Source: Chiayiivirga flava (GTDB lineage: Bacteria > Pseudomonadota > Gammaproteobacteria > Xanthomonadales > Xanthomonadaceae). From it: a DNA stretch of 64,000 nt. A program made the translations under genes and the position numbers. The stretch spans positions 332,229 to 396,228 of the forward strand of contig NZ_JACHHP010000003.1 of NCBI RefSeq assembly GCF_014202825.1, written 5' to 3'. Shown here piece by piece: positions 37,862 through 50,207 of this stretch. Under the pieces are notes generated by a model. The model was given only the letters and a program-made list of their open reading frames with translations. It ran no database searches and was not told the origin of the DNA. Each line of letters begins with the position of its first letter. Within the stretch, counting starts at the first letter, position 1.

Positions 37862-38802
37862 CGCGGCGCATCCGCGGGGCGATTGGCGCTGCATGTCTGG
37901 TATTGCTTGTCGTGTTCGCGTGGAGGGCAGGGACGCCGCATCGCGTGCCGGGCGACGACGAGGGCGCATCGCGCATTGTGCCGTCGTCGCGGTCCGTGCT
38001 CCTGCCCGACGCCGAAGGTGCGCGCCGCGCTCCGCTGCCCGCCGTTGCGCCGCGCGCGCCACGCAGCTTTGTCGCGTTGCGCACCGACGCGGAGGCCGGA
38101 GATGTCGGCGCGCAGATCGACCTCGGCGTCTGGCTCGCGCGGTGCATCACGCAAGGCGAGCCCGGCTATGCCGATACGATTGTCCGCCAGTACGAGGCTA
38201 CGGCCGCGAGCGGTCTGCCCGGCACGCAATGGCGCGGTGCGCTGCTCGACCAGCAGCGCACCGTGCGCGACAGGCTGCTGCTCGAACACGCCGACTGCGT
38301 GCTGCTGGCCGAATCCGGCATCGAGCCCTCGCACGTGTGGCTCGAACGCGCCGCCCGCAGCGGCGATATCGAAGCGAAGGTGGCGTACGCCGCACGCGCG
38401 CTGGACGAGTTCGTCCGCGTCGACGCCGACGTGGCCGGCGGCACCGTGCACTACCTCGACAATCTCGAGGAAATCGTCCGTCGCCGCGACCTCGGGCGGC
38501 GCTGGCTTGCCGATGCGCTGCGTGCCGGCAGCGTCGACGCGCTGCAGCTGCTCGCGCGCGCCTACGCAGGCGATCATCCGCTGTATCCACCCGATCCGCG
38601 CCAGGCCGCCATTCACCGCCATGCGCTGGCGCTCGCGCAGGCGCGTTTGTCGGGCGATGCGGCCCAGCTGCGCAGCGTGTGGCACGGTGGTCCGCAAGGG
38701 ATCGCCGACGAAGGACTCGGGCCGGCCGATCGACCGGCGATCGACGCTGCCGCACGGCGCATTTACCTGCAATGGTTCGGCCCGGATCCCGAGGAAGGCT
38801 GA
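37858..38802 (+). CDS. Exported Sel1-like protein, paralogue 2
   Basis: 314-residue exported protein, a diverged tandem paralogue of the preceding gene. It starts MTRRIRGAIGAACLVLLVVFAW (signal or anchor 5-22), then a proline-rich linker, then Sel1-like helical pairs: ALRTDAEAGDVGAQIDLGVWLARC, VWLERAARSGDIEAKVAYAARAL and WLADALRAGSVDALQLLARAY. The shared order of linker and repeats and identical length support duplication. Translation is coupled to paralogue 1 by a 4-nt overlap. Function unknown; Sel1 repeats usually bind proteins or peptides. Confidence 0.72.
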   Translation: MTRRIRGAIGAACLVLLVVFAWRAGTPHRVPGDDEGASRIVPSSRSVLLPDAEGARRAPLPAVAPRAPRSFVALRTDAEAGDVGAQIDLGVWLARCITQGEPGYADTIVRQYEATAASGLPGTQWRGALLDQQRTVRDRLLLEHADCVLLAESGIEPSHVWLERAARSGDIEAKVAYAARALDEFVRVDADVAGGTVHYLDNLEEIVRRRDLGRRWLADALRAGSVDALQLLARAYAGDHPLYPPDPRQAAIHRHALALAQARLSGDAAQLRSVWHGGPQGIADEGLGPADRPAIDAAARRIYLQWFGPDPEEG

Positions 38803-39060
38803 GCGTACCGGGCGCGTGCGGCATCCGGATCGTCGTGCCTTGCAATCGGCGCCTCGGCATTCGGTCTCGGACGACGGTGCCTTCGCCGGAAGACTGCAGG
38901 ATTGTTCACCGCCGTTGCGCTGCGCGTGGTCGCTGCATGGGCGCCGCGAAGACGGCTCCCGCCGCCGCCGGCACGCGCGCGAGCGCGAGCGCGCGGAAGA
39001 TCGTCGAACAGATTCCGCCCGCATCGCCGCCGGCGCAGTGCCGGGCGGTTCGACGACCGA

Positions 39061-40050
39061 TCAGAGGCTGTCGCGCACCTGCGCTGCGAGCTCGTACGAA
39101 CGCAATCGCGTGGCGTGGTCGAAGATGTGGCCCGCGACGATCAGCTCGTCGGCGCCGGTCTCGTCGATGAAGCGTCTCAATGCCGGCCGGATGCCGTCCG
39201 GCGTGCCGACGAACGAGCACGCCAGCGCCTGTTCGATGTGCTGGCGTTCGGACAGCGACCAGACGTCGTCCATGCCGTCGATCGGCGGCTGAAGCTGGCC
39301 CGGACGGCCGCGGATGAGGTTCAGGAACTGCCGCTGCTGCGAAGTGAATGCACGCTGCGCGTCGGCGATGCTGTCGGCGGCAACGACGTTGATGCCGACC
39401 ATCGCGTACGGTGCGGCGAGGCGTTCCGACGGCTGGAAGCGGTCACGGTAGATCTGCAGCGCCGCCTTCAGTTGCGCGGGTGCGAAGTGCGAAGCGAACG
39501 CGAACGGCAGGCCGCGCGCGGCGGCGAACTGCGCGCCGTAGAGGCTGGAGCCGAGGATCCAGATCGGCACGTCGAGGCCGGCGCCCGGTACCGCGCGCAC
39601 CGGTTGGTCGGCTGCGGCCGGCTCGAAATAGTGGAACAGTTCCTCGGCGTCCTGCGCGAACACGTCGATGTGCGGATCGTGCCGATGGCGCAGCGCGCGC
39701 GCGGTGCGCTGGTCGGTGCCCGGCGCCCGGCCGAGGCCGAGATCGATGCGGCCCGGATACAGCGACTCGAGCGTGCCGAACTGTTCGGCGACAACCAGCG
39801 GCGCGTGGTTCGGCAGCATGATGCCGCCGGCGCCGACCCGGATGCGCGAGGTGGCGCCCGCCACATGCCCGATCACCACCGCCGTCGCGGCACTCGCGAT
39901 GCCGGTCATGTTGTGGTGTTCGGCCAGCCAGTAGCGGTTGTAGTTCCAGCGCTCTGCGTGCTGCGCCAGATCGCGCGTGTTGGCGAAGGACTGCGATGCA
40001 GTGCCGCCGGCACAGATGGGTGCAAGATCGAGAACGGAAAAGGGAATCAT
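39061..40050 (-). CDS. LLM-class flavin-dependent oxidoreductase
   Basis: 329-residue bacterial-luciferase-like monooxygenase of the single-component group. Typical features are the start [80 protein letters not shown] and the later [16 protein letters not shown]. These match the YhbW-like subgroup found widely in proteobacteria. Cofactor FMN is expected; substrate unknown. It is alone on the minus strand and divergent from the small acetyltransferase gene. The 258 bases before its end (38803-39060) show no gene. Confidence 0.92.
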   Translation of the reverse strand: MIPFSVLDLAPICAGGTASQSFANTRDLAQHAERWNYNRYWLAEHHNMTGIASAATAVVIGHVAGATSRIRVGAGGIMLPNHAPLVVAEQFGTLESLYPGRIDLGLGRAPGTDQRTARALRHRHDPHIDVFAQDAEELFHYFEPAAADQPVRAVPGAGLDVPIWILGSSLYGAQFAAARGLPFAFASHFAPAQLKAALQIYRDRFQPSERLAAPYAMVGINVVAADSIADAQRAFTSQQRQFLNLIRGRPGQLQPPIDGMDDVWSLSERQHIEQALACSFVGTPDGIRPALRRFIDETGADELIVAGHIFDHATRLRSYELAAQVRDSL

Positions 40051-40146
40051 GGGTGGCCCGTGCGGTGGCGCGGCGCGGCGTGGGTCCGCGCTTCAGCGAA
40101 GACGCTGTACATTGCCGTCCTGCCCGCCCATTTCAAGGAGCAAGCC

Positions 40147-40425
40147 ATGGCGTTCGACATTGTCCACGACCGTCTCACGCATCGATTCACCGTTGCGGTG
40201 GACGGGGAGCTGTGCCTGCTCGAGTACCACCTCAACGACGGCGTGATGACGATCACCCACACCGGCGTGCCCGACGCGGTGGGCGGGCGCGGCATCGCCG
40301 CGTCACTGGTCACGGCGGCCTTCGATGCCGCGCGCGAAGAGGGCTGGAAGGTGGTGCCGCGCTGCGCATACGCCGAAGCGTATGTTCAGAAGCATCGCGC
40401 CGAGATCGGGGATCTGCTGGCCTGA
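40147..40425 (+). CDS. Small GNAT-fold N-acetyltransferase (YjdJ type)
   Basis: 92-residue protein of the short GNAT group (N-acetyltransferase domain of the GCN5-related, YjdJ/COG2388 type). It shows RFTVAVDGELCLLEYHLNDGVMTITHTGVPDAVGGRGIAASLVTAAFDAAREEGWKVVPRCAYAEAYVQKH in consecutive parts, with the acetyl-CoA loop GGRGIA and the Cys in PRCAYA that is typical of this group. AAGGAG lies six bases before ATG 40147. The substrate is unknown. REP palindromes follow. Confidence 0.88.
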   Translation: MAFDIVHDRLTHRFTVAVDGELCLLEYHLNDGVMTITHTGVPDAVGGRGIAASLVTAAFDAAREEGWKVVPRCAYAEAYVQKHRAEIGDLLA

Positions 40426-40755
40426 GGCCCTGGAGGTTCGGTGCCCGGACGCCTGAATACGTCTGTGGATGCCGGGCGACGCGTGTTCCGCACGATGCTG
40501 CGGGAAGATTCGTGGGGCTCGCCCTCATCCGCCTGCGTTCGGCCGGCGGTAGCTGCCTCACCCTTCTCCCGGCGGGAGAAGGACGCTGCGATGTTGCGCC
40601 TCGGTTGCAACGCGGGCGATCAGCCTCGATTCCTTCTCCCATCGGGAGAAGGTGCCGGCAGGCGGATGAGGGCGTCACCTCGCCGGCTTACTCGACGCTC
40701 GGGTCAAGGTAGGTTCCTGCGACAGACGACGGACGCGCGGTGCCCCGCAACGCCA
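40426..40755. repeat. Intergenic region with inverted REP-like palindromes
   Basis: 330 bases between convergent genes. Two REP copies face each other: 40522-40582 (CCCTCATCCGCCTGCGTTCG... with an extra 20-base insert before CCTTCTCCCGGCGGGAGAAGG) and 40632-40672 (CCTTCTCCCATCGGGAGAAGG, then GTGCCGGCAGGCGGATGAGGG). Nothing else recognisable is present. The location after both genes fits a role in transcript ends. Confidence 0.85.
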
Positions 40756-41367
40756 CTACGACTCGCGCGGCAGCCAGCCCCGCGCCGCGTGCAGGATGGC
40801 ACGCCGCCGCAGCAGCAGATCCCAGTAGCTGCCGCCGAGCTGGCGCCACAGCACCGCCGAGCGCATCGCGGCCAGCAGCGCGGCGCGGATCTGCGCCACC
40901 ACCATCGGCTGTGCCAGTTGCACCGGGTTGCCCTGCACCAGGACACGCGGGCTGAGCGTGCTGACGGTCTGCGCATACAGGTCGCCGAGGCGCTGGACCA
41001 CGGTCGGATGTCCGATGCCGAAATGCTCGCGCTGGCGCTCGATGTCGCCGACGCCATCGCGCAGGGTCTTGAGCAGGTCGGCACGGCCGACGAGCTTGCG
41101 TTCCACGTGCAGCAGCGTTACGGCCATGCGGCTGCAGCTGGCGTCGCGCGCCGGGCCGCCCTGCAACTGCGCGATCAGCGCGTGCAGTCCGGGCACCATC
41201 AGTTGCGCATCGCCGTAGACCGCTTCGGTGCTGTCGGCATCGATGCGGAACAGCGTCGCGAGCGAGGCTTGCAGCGTGTCGCCGTCGGCGGTGCCCGTCT
41301 GCGCGAACGACTGCGCGAGCTTCAGCCCCTGCATCACGCCGGCCAGCGCGAGCGCACGTTCGTTCAT
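40756..41367 (-). CDS. hflD: High frequency lysogenization protein HflD homolog
   Basis: 203-residue helical protein of the HflD family, peripheral to the inner membrane. In E. coli HflD binds phage lambda CII. The sequence [21 protein letters not shown] near the start, [21 protein letters not shown] and [27 protein letters not shown] are family-like. It is the last of three minus-strand genes, nudJ-mnmA-hflD, the order known from E. coli, and its ATG overlaps the mnmA stop (ATGA). Confidence 0.93.
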   Translation of the reverse strand: MNERALALAGVMQGLKLAQSFAQTGTADGDTLQASLATLFRIDADSTEAVYGDAQLMVPGLHALIAQLQGGPARDASCSRMAVTLLHVERKLVGRADLLKTLRDGVGDIERQREHFGIGHPTVVQRLGDLYAQTVSTLSPRVLVQGNPVQLAQPMVVAQIRAALLAAMRSAVLWRQLGGSYWDLLLRRRAILHAARGWLPRES

Positions 41368-42491
41368 GCGGCCACCCGTGCGGCGGCGCCGCCGGCAAGG
41401 CCGCCGAAGCGCGCGTCGGTGGCGTCGATGACCGCGCCGCCGAGGCATTCCTCATTTCGATAGAAGACCACCGACTGCCCCGGCGTCACCGCGCGCTGGG
41501 GCGCGTCGAAGCGCACGTCGAGGCCGCCGTCGTCGCCCACCCGCACGCTGCAGGCCTGGTCGTCCTGGCGGTAGCGGGTCTTCGCGGTGCAGTCGAACTC
41601 GACGGCGGGCGGTGCGGCGGCCGTCCACGTCGCCTGCGACGCCACCAGGCGGCGCGATTGCAACCACGGTCCGTCATGGCCCTGGTCCACGTACAGGATG
41701 TTGCCGGCAACGTCCTTTCCCACGACATACCACGGCGCCGCGGCGCGACCGCGCACGCCGCCGAGGTTCAATCCCTCGCGCTGGCCGAGCGTGTAGTAGA
41801 AGACACCGCCGTGCCGGCCGAGCACGCTGCCGTCGTCGGCGGAGCGGATGTCGCCCGGCTGCGCGGGCAGGTAGCGTGCGAGGAATTCGCGGAAATCGCG
41901 CTCGCCGATGAAACAGATGCCGGTCGAATCCTTCTTCGCGTGCACCGGCAGGTCCGCGGCCTGCGCCAGCGCGCGCACCTCGGCCTTCGGCAGGTCGCCG
42001 ATCGGAAACAGCGTGGCGGCAAGCGCTTCCTGTCCGAGCGCATGCAGGAAATAACTCTGGTCCTTGCCGGCATCGGCGGCGCGCAGCAAGCGCCAGCGGC
42101 CGTGCGAGCGATCGACGCGTGCGTAATGGCCGGTGGCGATGCGTTCGGCGCCCAGCACGCGGGCCTCGTCGAGGAACGTGCGGAACTTGATCTCGCGATT
42201 GCACAGCACATCGGGGTTCGGCGTGCGCCCGGCGCGGTATTCGGCGAGGAAATGCTCGAACACCCCGTGCCAGTACCGGTCGGCGAAGTTGCGCGCATGG
42301 AACGCGATGCCGAGCCGGCCGCAGACGGCGACGGCGTCGCGACGATCGTCTTCCGCGCGGCAGTCGCCGCTGCCGTCGTCGTTCCAGTTCTGCATGAAGA
42401 GGCCGGAGACATCGTGGCCTGCGCGCTGCAGCAGCAGGGCCGCGACGGCCGAATCGACGCCCCCGGAGACCCCCAGCATCACCCGGCTCAC
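41364..42491 (-). CDS. mnmA: tRNA-specific 2-thiouridylase MnmA
   Basis: Thiolates U34 of tRNAs for Lys, Glu and Gln using sulfur relayed from IscS. The 375-residue product has the PP-loop [16 protein letters not shown], the two catalytic cysteines (in [12 protein letters not shown] and [13 protein letters not shown]) and the tRNA-binding C-terminal barrels ([19 protein letters not shown]). GTG 42491 is chosen because it overlaps the nudJ stop (GTGA) and begins [10 protein letters not shown]. The FMQNWND motif is intact. Confidence 0.98.
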   Translation of the reverse strand: MSRVMLGVSGGVDSAVAALLLQRAGHDVSGLFMQNWNDDGSGDCRAEDDRRDAVAVCGRLGIAFHARNFADRYWHGVFEHFLAEYRAGRTPNPDVLCNREIKFRTFLDEARVLGAERIATGHYARVDRSHGRWRLLRAADAGKDQSYFLHALGQEALAATLFPIGDLPKAEVRALAQAADLPVHAKKDSTGICFIGERDFREFLARYLPAQPGDIRSADDGSVLGRHGGVFYYTLGQREGLNLGGVRGRAAAPWYVVGKDVAGNILYVDQGHDGPWLQSRRLVASQATWTAAAPPAVEFDCTAKTRYRQDDQACSVRVGDDGGLDVRFDAPQRAVTPGQSVVFYRNEECLGGAVIDATDARFGGLAGGAAARVAA

Positions 42492-42958
42492 AGGAAACTC
42501 CGCACCGCCGACAGCGGCAGCCGCGCACCGCCGAGCCAGTCGTCCACCACGCCCGCGACCAGCGGGCTGCGCAGGCGCGGGGTGGCTTCGCGCAGTTCCC
42601 CGGGCGTGAGCCACAACACGCGTTCGATGCCGTGATCCAGCGGCAGGCCGGCATCGTGGCGCAGCGGTTCGGCCGCGAACGCCACGCGGATGAACGCGCT
42701 GCCGTCCGGTGCGTCCCACCGGTACAGCCCGATGAAATGGGACAATCGCACCTCCCAGCCGGTTTCCTCGCGCGTCTCGCGCAGCGCGGCCTCGACCAGG
42801 CTTTCCCCCGCATCCAGATGCCCGGCCGGCTGATTGAGCACCAGCGCGCCACGCACCCGCTCCTCCACGAACAGCAGGCGGCCGTCGCGCGGCACCACGG
42901 TGGCCACGGTCACATCGGGGCGGAACACATCGACGGGTGCGGCGGTCGGTGGCTTCAT
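42488..42958 (-). CDS. nudJ: NUDIX phosphatase NudJ-like
   Basis: 156-residue NUDIX hydrolase. The Nudix box is [20 protein letters not shown] followed by TGW, near residues 45-68. The surrounding [14 protein letters not shown] and [20 protein letters not shown] match NudJ (YmfB), a thiamin-pyrimidine pyrophosphate phosphatase. The position immediately before mnmA and hflD, as in E. coli, supports the assignment. ATG 42958 begins the conserved part. It is divergent from clpS. Confidence 0.93.
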   Translation of the reverse strand: MKPPTAAPVDVFRPDVTVATVVPRDGRLLFVEERVRGALVLNQPAGHLDAGESLVEAALRETREETGWEVRLSHFIGLYRWDAPDGSAFIRVAFAAEPLRHDAGLPLDHGIERVLWLTPGELREATPRLRSPLVAGVVDDWLGGARLPLSAVRSFL

Positions 42959-43039
42959 TGCATCCGGGCGGGACAAACGATACGGAATGTTACATGACCG
43001 CAGCGTCGCGCCGAACCGCGCGACGACCCGCGCCGGACA

Positions 43040-43068
43040 CTTGCGGGCAGCGGTTAGACTTCCCATAT
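43040..43068 (+). promoter_or_regulatory. Heat-shock-like promoter of clpS-clpA
   Basis: CTTGCGG (43040-43046) and TCCCATAT (43061-43068) are spaced by 14 bases. They fit the sigma32 consensus CTTGAAA, 11-16 bases, CCCCATNT in five of seven and seven of eight positions. The site is 30 bases before the clpS start. Heat-shock control of Clp proteases is well known, though E. coli clpA itself is not strongly heat induced. A sigma70 reading (TTGCGG, TATAGT, 19-base gap) is less good. Confidence 0.5.
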
Positions 43069-43098
43069 AGTGGCCCCGGAAACAGCGACGTTCTGACG

Positions 43099-43431
43099 AT
43101 GAGCAACGGTACCGACAAAGACAGCGAGAGCGGGCAGGGTTACGGCCTTGCGGTGGAAGCCGCCAAGCCCGAAGTGGCCAAGCCGCCGATGTATCAGGTG
43201 GTGCTGCTGAACGACGATTACACGCCGATGGACTTCGTGGTCGAGGTGCTGCAGGTGTTCTTCAACCTGAACCGCGAGCTCGCCACGCAGGTGATGCTGC
43301 ACGTCCACACGCGCGGCAAGGGGGTGTGCGGGGTCTACACGCACGAAGTGGCGGAAACCAAGGTGGCGCAGGTCAACGAGTTTTCGCGCCACCACCAGCA
43401 TCCGCTGATGTGCGCGATGGAACCGGCGTGA
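43099..43431 (+). CDS. clpS: ATP-dependent Clp protease adaptor ClpS
   Basis: Adaptor that delivers N-degron substrates to ClpAP. The 110-residue product has a flexible N-terminus (1-30) and the folded core: [22 protein letters not shown] (substrate pocket with the Asn-Asp pair and Met), [24 protein letters not shown] and an end in PLMCAMEPA. It is followed 134 bases later by clpA, the usual arrangement. Confidence 0.97.
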   Translation: MSNGTDKDSESGQGYGLAVEAAKPEVAKPPMYQVVLLNDDYTPMDFVVEVLQVFFNLNRELATQVMLHVHTRGKGVCGVYTHEVAETKVAQVNEFSRHHQHPLMCAMEPA

Positions 43432-43565
43432 GTCTCCGCGCGCCGGTGGCGCGCGTGGCGATGCCGACGCTGGCGCAAAGATTGCAACGCGGCGACGGCG
43501 CCCACAGATAGCACCGAAGCACGCGACCGCATTGAGGTCGCCACGAATCGGAAAGGCAGGCAGCG

Positions 43566-45845
<2,280 letters not shown>

Positions 45846-45865
45846 CCGGCGGACCCCGCCAGGCG

Positions 45866-45890
45866 ACGGCCGGACACCCGTTCCGGCCGT
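45866..45890 (+). terminator. Hairpin after clpA
   Basis: ACGGCCGGA (45866-45874), a seven-base loop and TCCGGCCGT (45882-45890) form a perfect nine-pair stem 20 bases after the clpA stop. There is no T tract, so it may be a weak terminator or a 3' end stabiliser. Confidence 0.4.
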
Positions 45891-46023
45891 TCGTCGGCCA
45901 CCCGATTGATTCGCGGCCGGCACCCGGCCACGATGCGGTGCCCGTCGCGGACAGCAGTGCGCCGGAGGCCGCCCGGACGTGTGCTCCGGGTCGTGTCCAA
46001 TCCGTCCCGCAGCAGGCCCTGCC

Positions 46024-47931
<1,908 letters not shown>

Positions 47932-48145
47932 AGCGCGCGCCCGGACAATGCAAACCGCACGGACAGTACGCCGCCGTGTGGAGCGATGAGCGTCCCGTGT
48001 TGCCGCGCCCCCTGCGTCGGCCGGGTTTTTTCGCTTAGACTTGACGACGGACCGCTGCATACGGTCCGGGAACGTGCCAGGGAGCAACGCCTCCGACAGG
48101 TGCGATATCTGCCGCCGACGCGCGGCACGACCGGGGAGAGGACGG

Positions 48146-50116
48146 GTGCGATCCGGGATTGTCGCGACACTGCTTGGAGTGGTGCTGGGAGGGTCGATCG
48201 TCGCCGCGGTGTTCGCGGCCGAGCCACCGTCGCCGCATCACCCGCCCACCGACCCGCACCTGGCCGGAACCATCGCCGGCTTCATCGATTTCACCCCGCG
48301 CGGCACCCAGCCCGGTCTCGCATTCCCCTTGCTGGGACCCAGCGAATGCGCGAGCTGCCATCGCAACGCCGAGGCCGAGGTGCACTATCCGGCGGCGAGC
48401 TGGTCGGGGTCGATGATGGCGAACGCCACACGCGACCCGTTGTTCTGGGCCGCGCTCGACGTGGCCAACCAGGATGGCAGTGAAAACGGCGCCGAAGGCA
48501 TCGGCGACTACTGCCTGCGTTGCCACACCCCGAACGGCTGGTACAACGGCCGCGTGCGCAAAGTGCGCGACGTCAGCGGCAGCACGGTGGAGGCCGACGA
48601 CATCGTCGACGGCTACGACGGCTGCATGCTGCGCGGCGACCACGACAACGGCGACATCGCCAACAACGACTACAGCGGCATCGGCTGCCAGTTCTGCCAT
48701 CGCAACCAGGCCACGGGCCCGCTGGGCGAACCGTCGTTCCTGGAAAACGCCGACATCTGGCTCGACGACGTCGAATGCGACTCCAACGGGGACGGGTTCG
48801 GCGACGGCGAGCCGTGCCGTGCCGGCCCCTACGACTACCCGCTGACCGAGCCGGGCTTCGAAGGCTTCGAGCCGCCGCACGCGTGGGCCGTGTCCGACTA
48901 CCACGCCGACAGCGCCCTGTGCGGCAGCTGCCACGACGTCACCACGCCGATGCTCGAAAGCGGTCCGTTCCGCACCCTGATCCTCGACGACGGCACGAAT
49001 GCCGGCAACGACACCGGTCTGCCGTACCCGGTGGAGCGCACGTACAGCGAGTGGCAGAACAGCGACTATGCAAGGCTGGTCTTCCGCGACGGCATCGAAG
49101 CGGTAGGACCCATTCCCGGCAAGCGCCTCGCCACCGGCGCCACGTGCCAGGACTGCCACATGCGCCAGGCGCAACCGCAACCGCTGGAGCCGGAGGCGGA
49201 TCTGCTGGTCTGCTTCTTCGGCCCGCCGCGCAACGGGAACCTGCCGGTGCACGAGTTCGTCGGCGGCAACACCTGGATTCCGCAGATTCTCAAGGGCGAG
49301 CTGCCGGGGCTGTCGCGCGACATCGCCTTCGACCAGACCACGGCCTGGGCCAACGAGTTGCTCGCCGAGCGCAGTGCCGTGCTCGAGACCACGGTCCGCA
49401 CCGCCGGCGCGAACACGCTGGCGGTGGACGTGAGCGTGTTCAACCTCGCCGGCCACAAGCTGCCGACCGGCTACGCCGAAGGCCGCCGCATGTGGCTGGA
49501 GGTGGAGGTGCGCGACGCGAGCGACGCGGTGCTGTGGCACAACGGCGCGTGGGATCCGGCCACAGGCGATCTGGACGTCGACGCGCAGACCAAGATCTAC
49601 GAGATCAAGCAGGGCATCTGGAACGCCGGCACCGGCACCTGCGACACCACCGACGCGAAGGGCCGCGAGATGTTCCATTTCGTGCTCAACAACTGCATCG
49701 CCAAGGACAACCGCATCCCGCCGCTAGGCTTTACCGCGGCGGACGATCCGGAAATGGCCGCCTACGGCACCAGCTACACGCCCGAACGGCCCGGTTCCAA
49801 CCGCAGCGCCGCCTCGGACCGCACCAGCTACACCGTGCCCCTGCCCGAAGGCGCGAACGGACCGTTCACGGTGCACGCACGCCTGCAGTTCCAGCTCGCG
49901 AGCAGGGAATACATCGAATTCCTGCGCAACGAAGCCGACGAGAATGCGTTCCCCGCGGAAAACGACCTGTGCGCGGACGGTCCCGGCCGGCCGTTCACGG
50001 TGGGGCCGCAGGACAAATCCCGCGGACAGTACATGTACGACCTGTGGAGTTCGCCGGCCTACGGACGCTCGCCGCCGGTGGAAATGGCCAGCGCACAGGC
50101 CAGCACCGCGCCGTAG
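48146..50116 (+). CDS. Exported pentaheme c-type cytochrome
   Basis: 656-residue exported protein with five CxxCH heme-binding motifs: CASCH (68), CLRCH (123), CQFCH (181), CGSCH (259) and CQDCH (334). The C-terminal half is heme-free and beta-rich. It begins near SVFNLAGHKLPTGYAEGRRMWLEV (436 on), a segment common in multiheme cytochromes in which the His may ligate a heme. Substrate or partner is unknown. GTG 48146 is chosen because GGAGAGG lies just upstream and it opens directly on a signal peptide (hydrophobic 5-24, ending FAAE). A longer form from ATG 48041 would place a Cys- and Arg-rich stretch before it. It lies between two paralogous secreted proteins. Confidence 0.88.
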   Translation: MRSGIVATLLGVVLGGSIVAAVFAAEPPSPHHPPTDPHLAGTIAGFIDFTPRGTQPGLAFPLLGPSECASCHRNAEAEVHYPAASWSGSMMANATRDPLFWAALDVANQDGSENGAEGIGDYCLRCHTPNGWYNGRVRKVRDVSGSTVEADDIVDGYDGCMLRGDHDNGDIANNDYSGIGCQFCHRNQATGPLGEPSFLENADIWLDDVECDSNGDGFGDGEPCRAGPYDYPLTEPGFEGFEPPHAWAVSDYHADSALCGSCHDVTTPMLESGPFRTLILDDGTNAGNDTGLPYPVERTYSEWQNSDYARLVFRDGIEAVGPIPGKRLATGATCQDCHMRQAQPQPLEPEADLLVCFFGPPRNGNLPVHEFVGGNTWIPQILKGELPGLSRDIAFDQTTAWANELLAERSAVLETTVRTAGANTLAVDVSVFNLAGHKLPTGYAEGRRMWLEVEVRDASDAVLWHNGAWDPATGDLDVDAQTKIYEIKQGIWNAGTGTCDTTDAKGREMFHFVLNNCIAKDNRIPPLGFTAADDPEMAAYGTSYTPERPGSNRSAASDRTSYTVPLPEGANGPFTVHARLQFQLASREYIEFLRNEADENAFPAENDLCADGPGRPFTVGPQDKSRGQYMYDLWSSPAYGRSPPVEMASAQASTAP

Positions 50117-50207
50117 TTCCGGATCGTTCCGTTTCCGAGGAAAGGATGCCTCGTCCGCCGGCGTAGCCGGCGCTTCCACCCATGAAGAACAACGAGGGTT
50201 GATCGCG

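Noticed and set aside
38803-39060. Possible gene between the Sel1-like pair and the LLM oxidoreductase
   Set aside because: Open frames here are Arg/Ala-rich with no ribosome binding site and belong to shadows continuing from neighbouring genes.
48041-48145. ATG 48041 as start of the pentaheme protein
   Set aside because: It would place a 35-residue Cys/Arg-rich stretch before the signal peptide. GTG 48146 has a good Shine-Dalgarno sequence and opens directly on the signal peptide.
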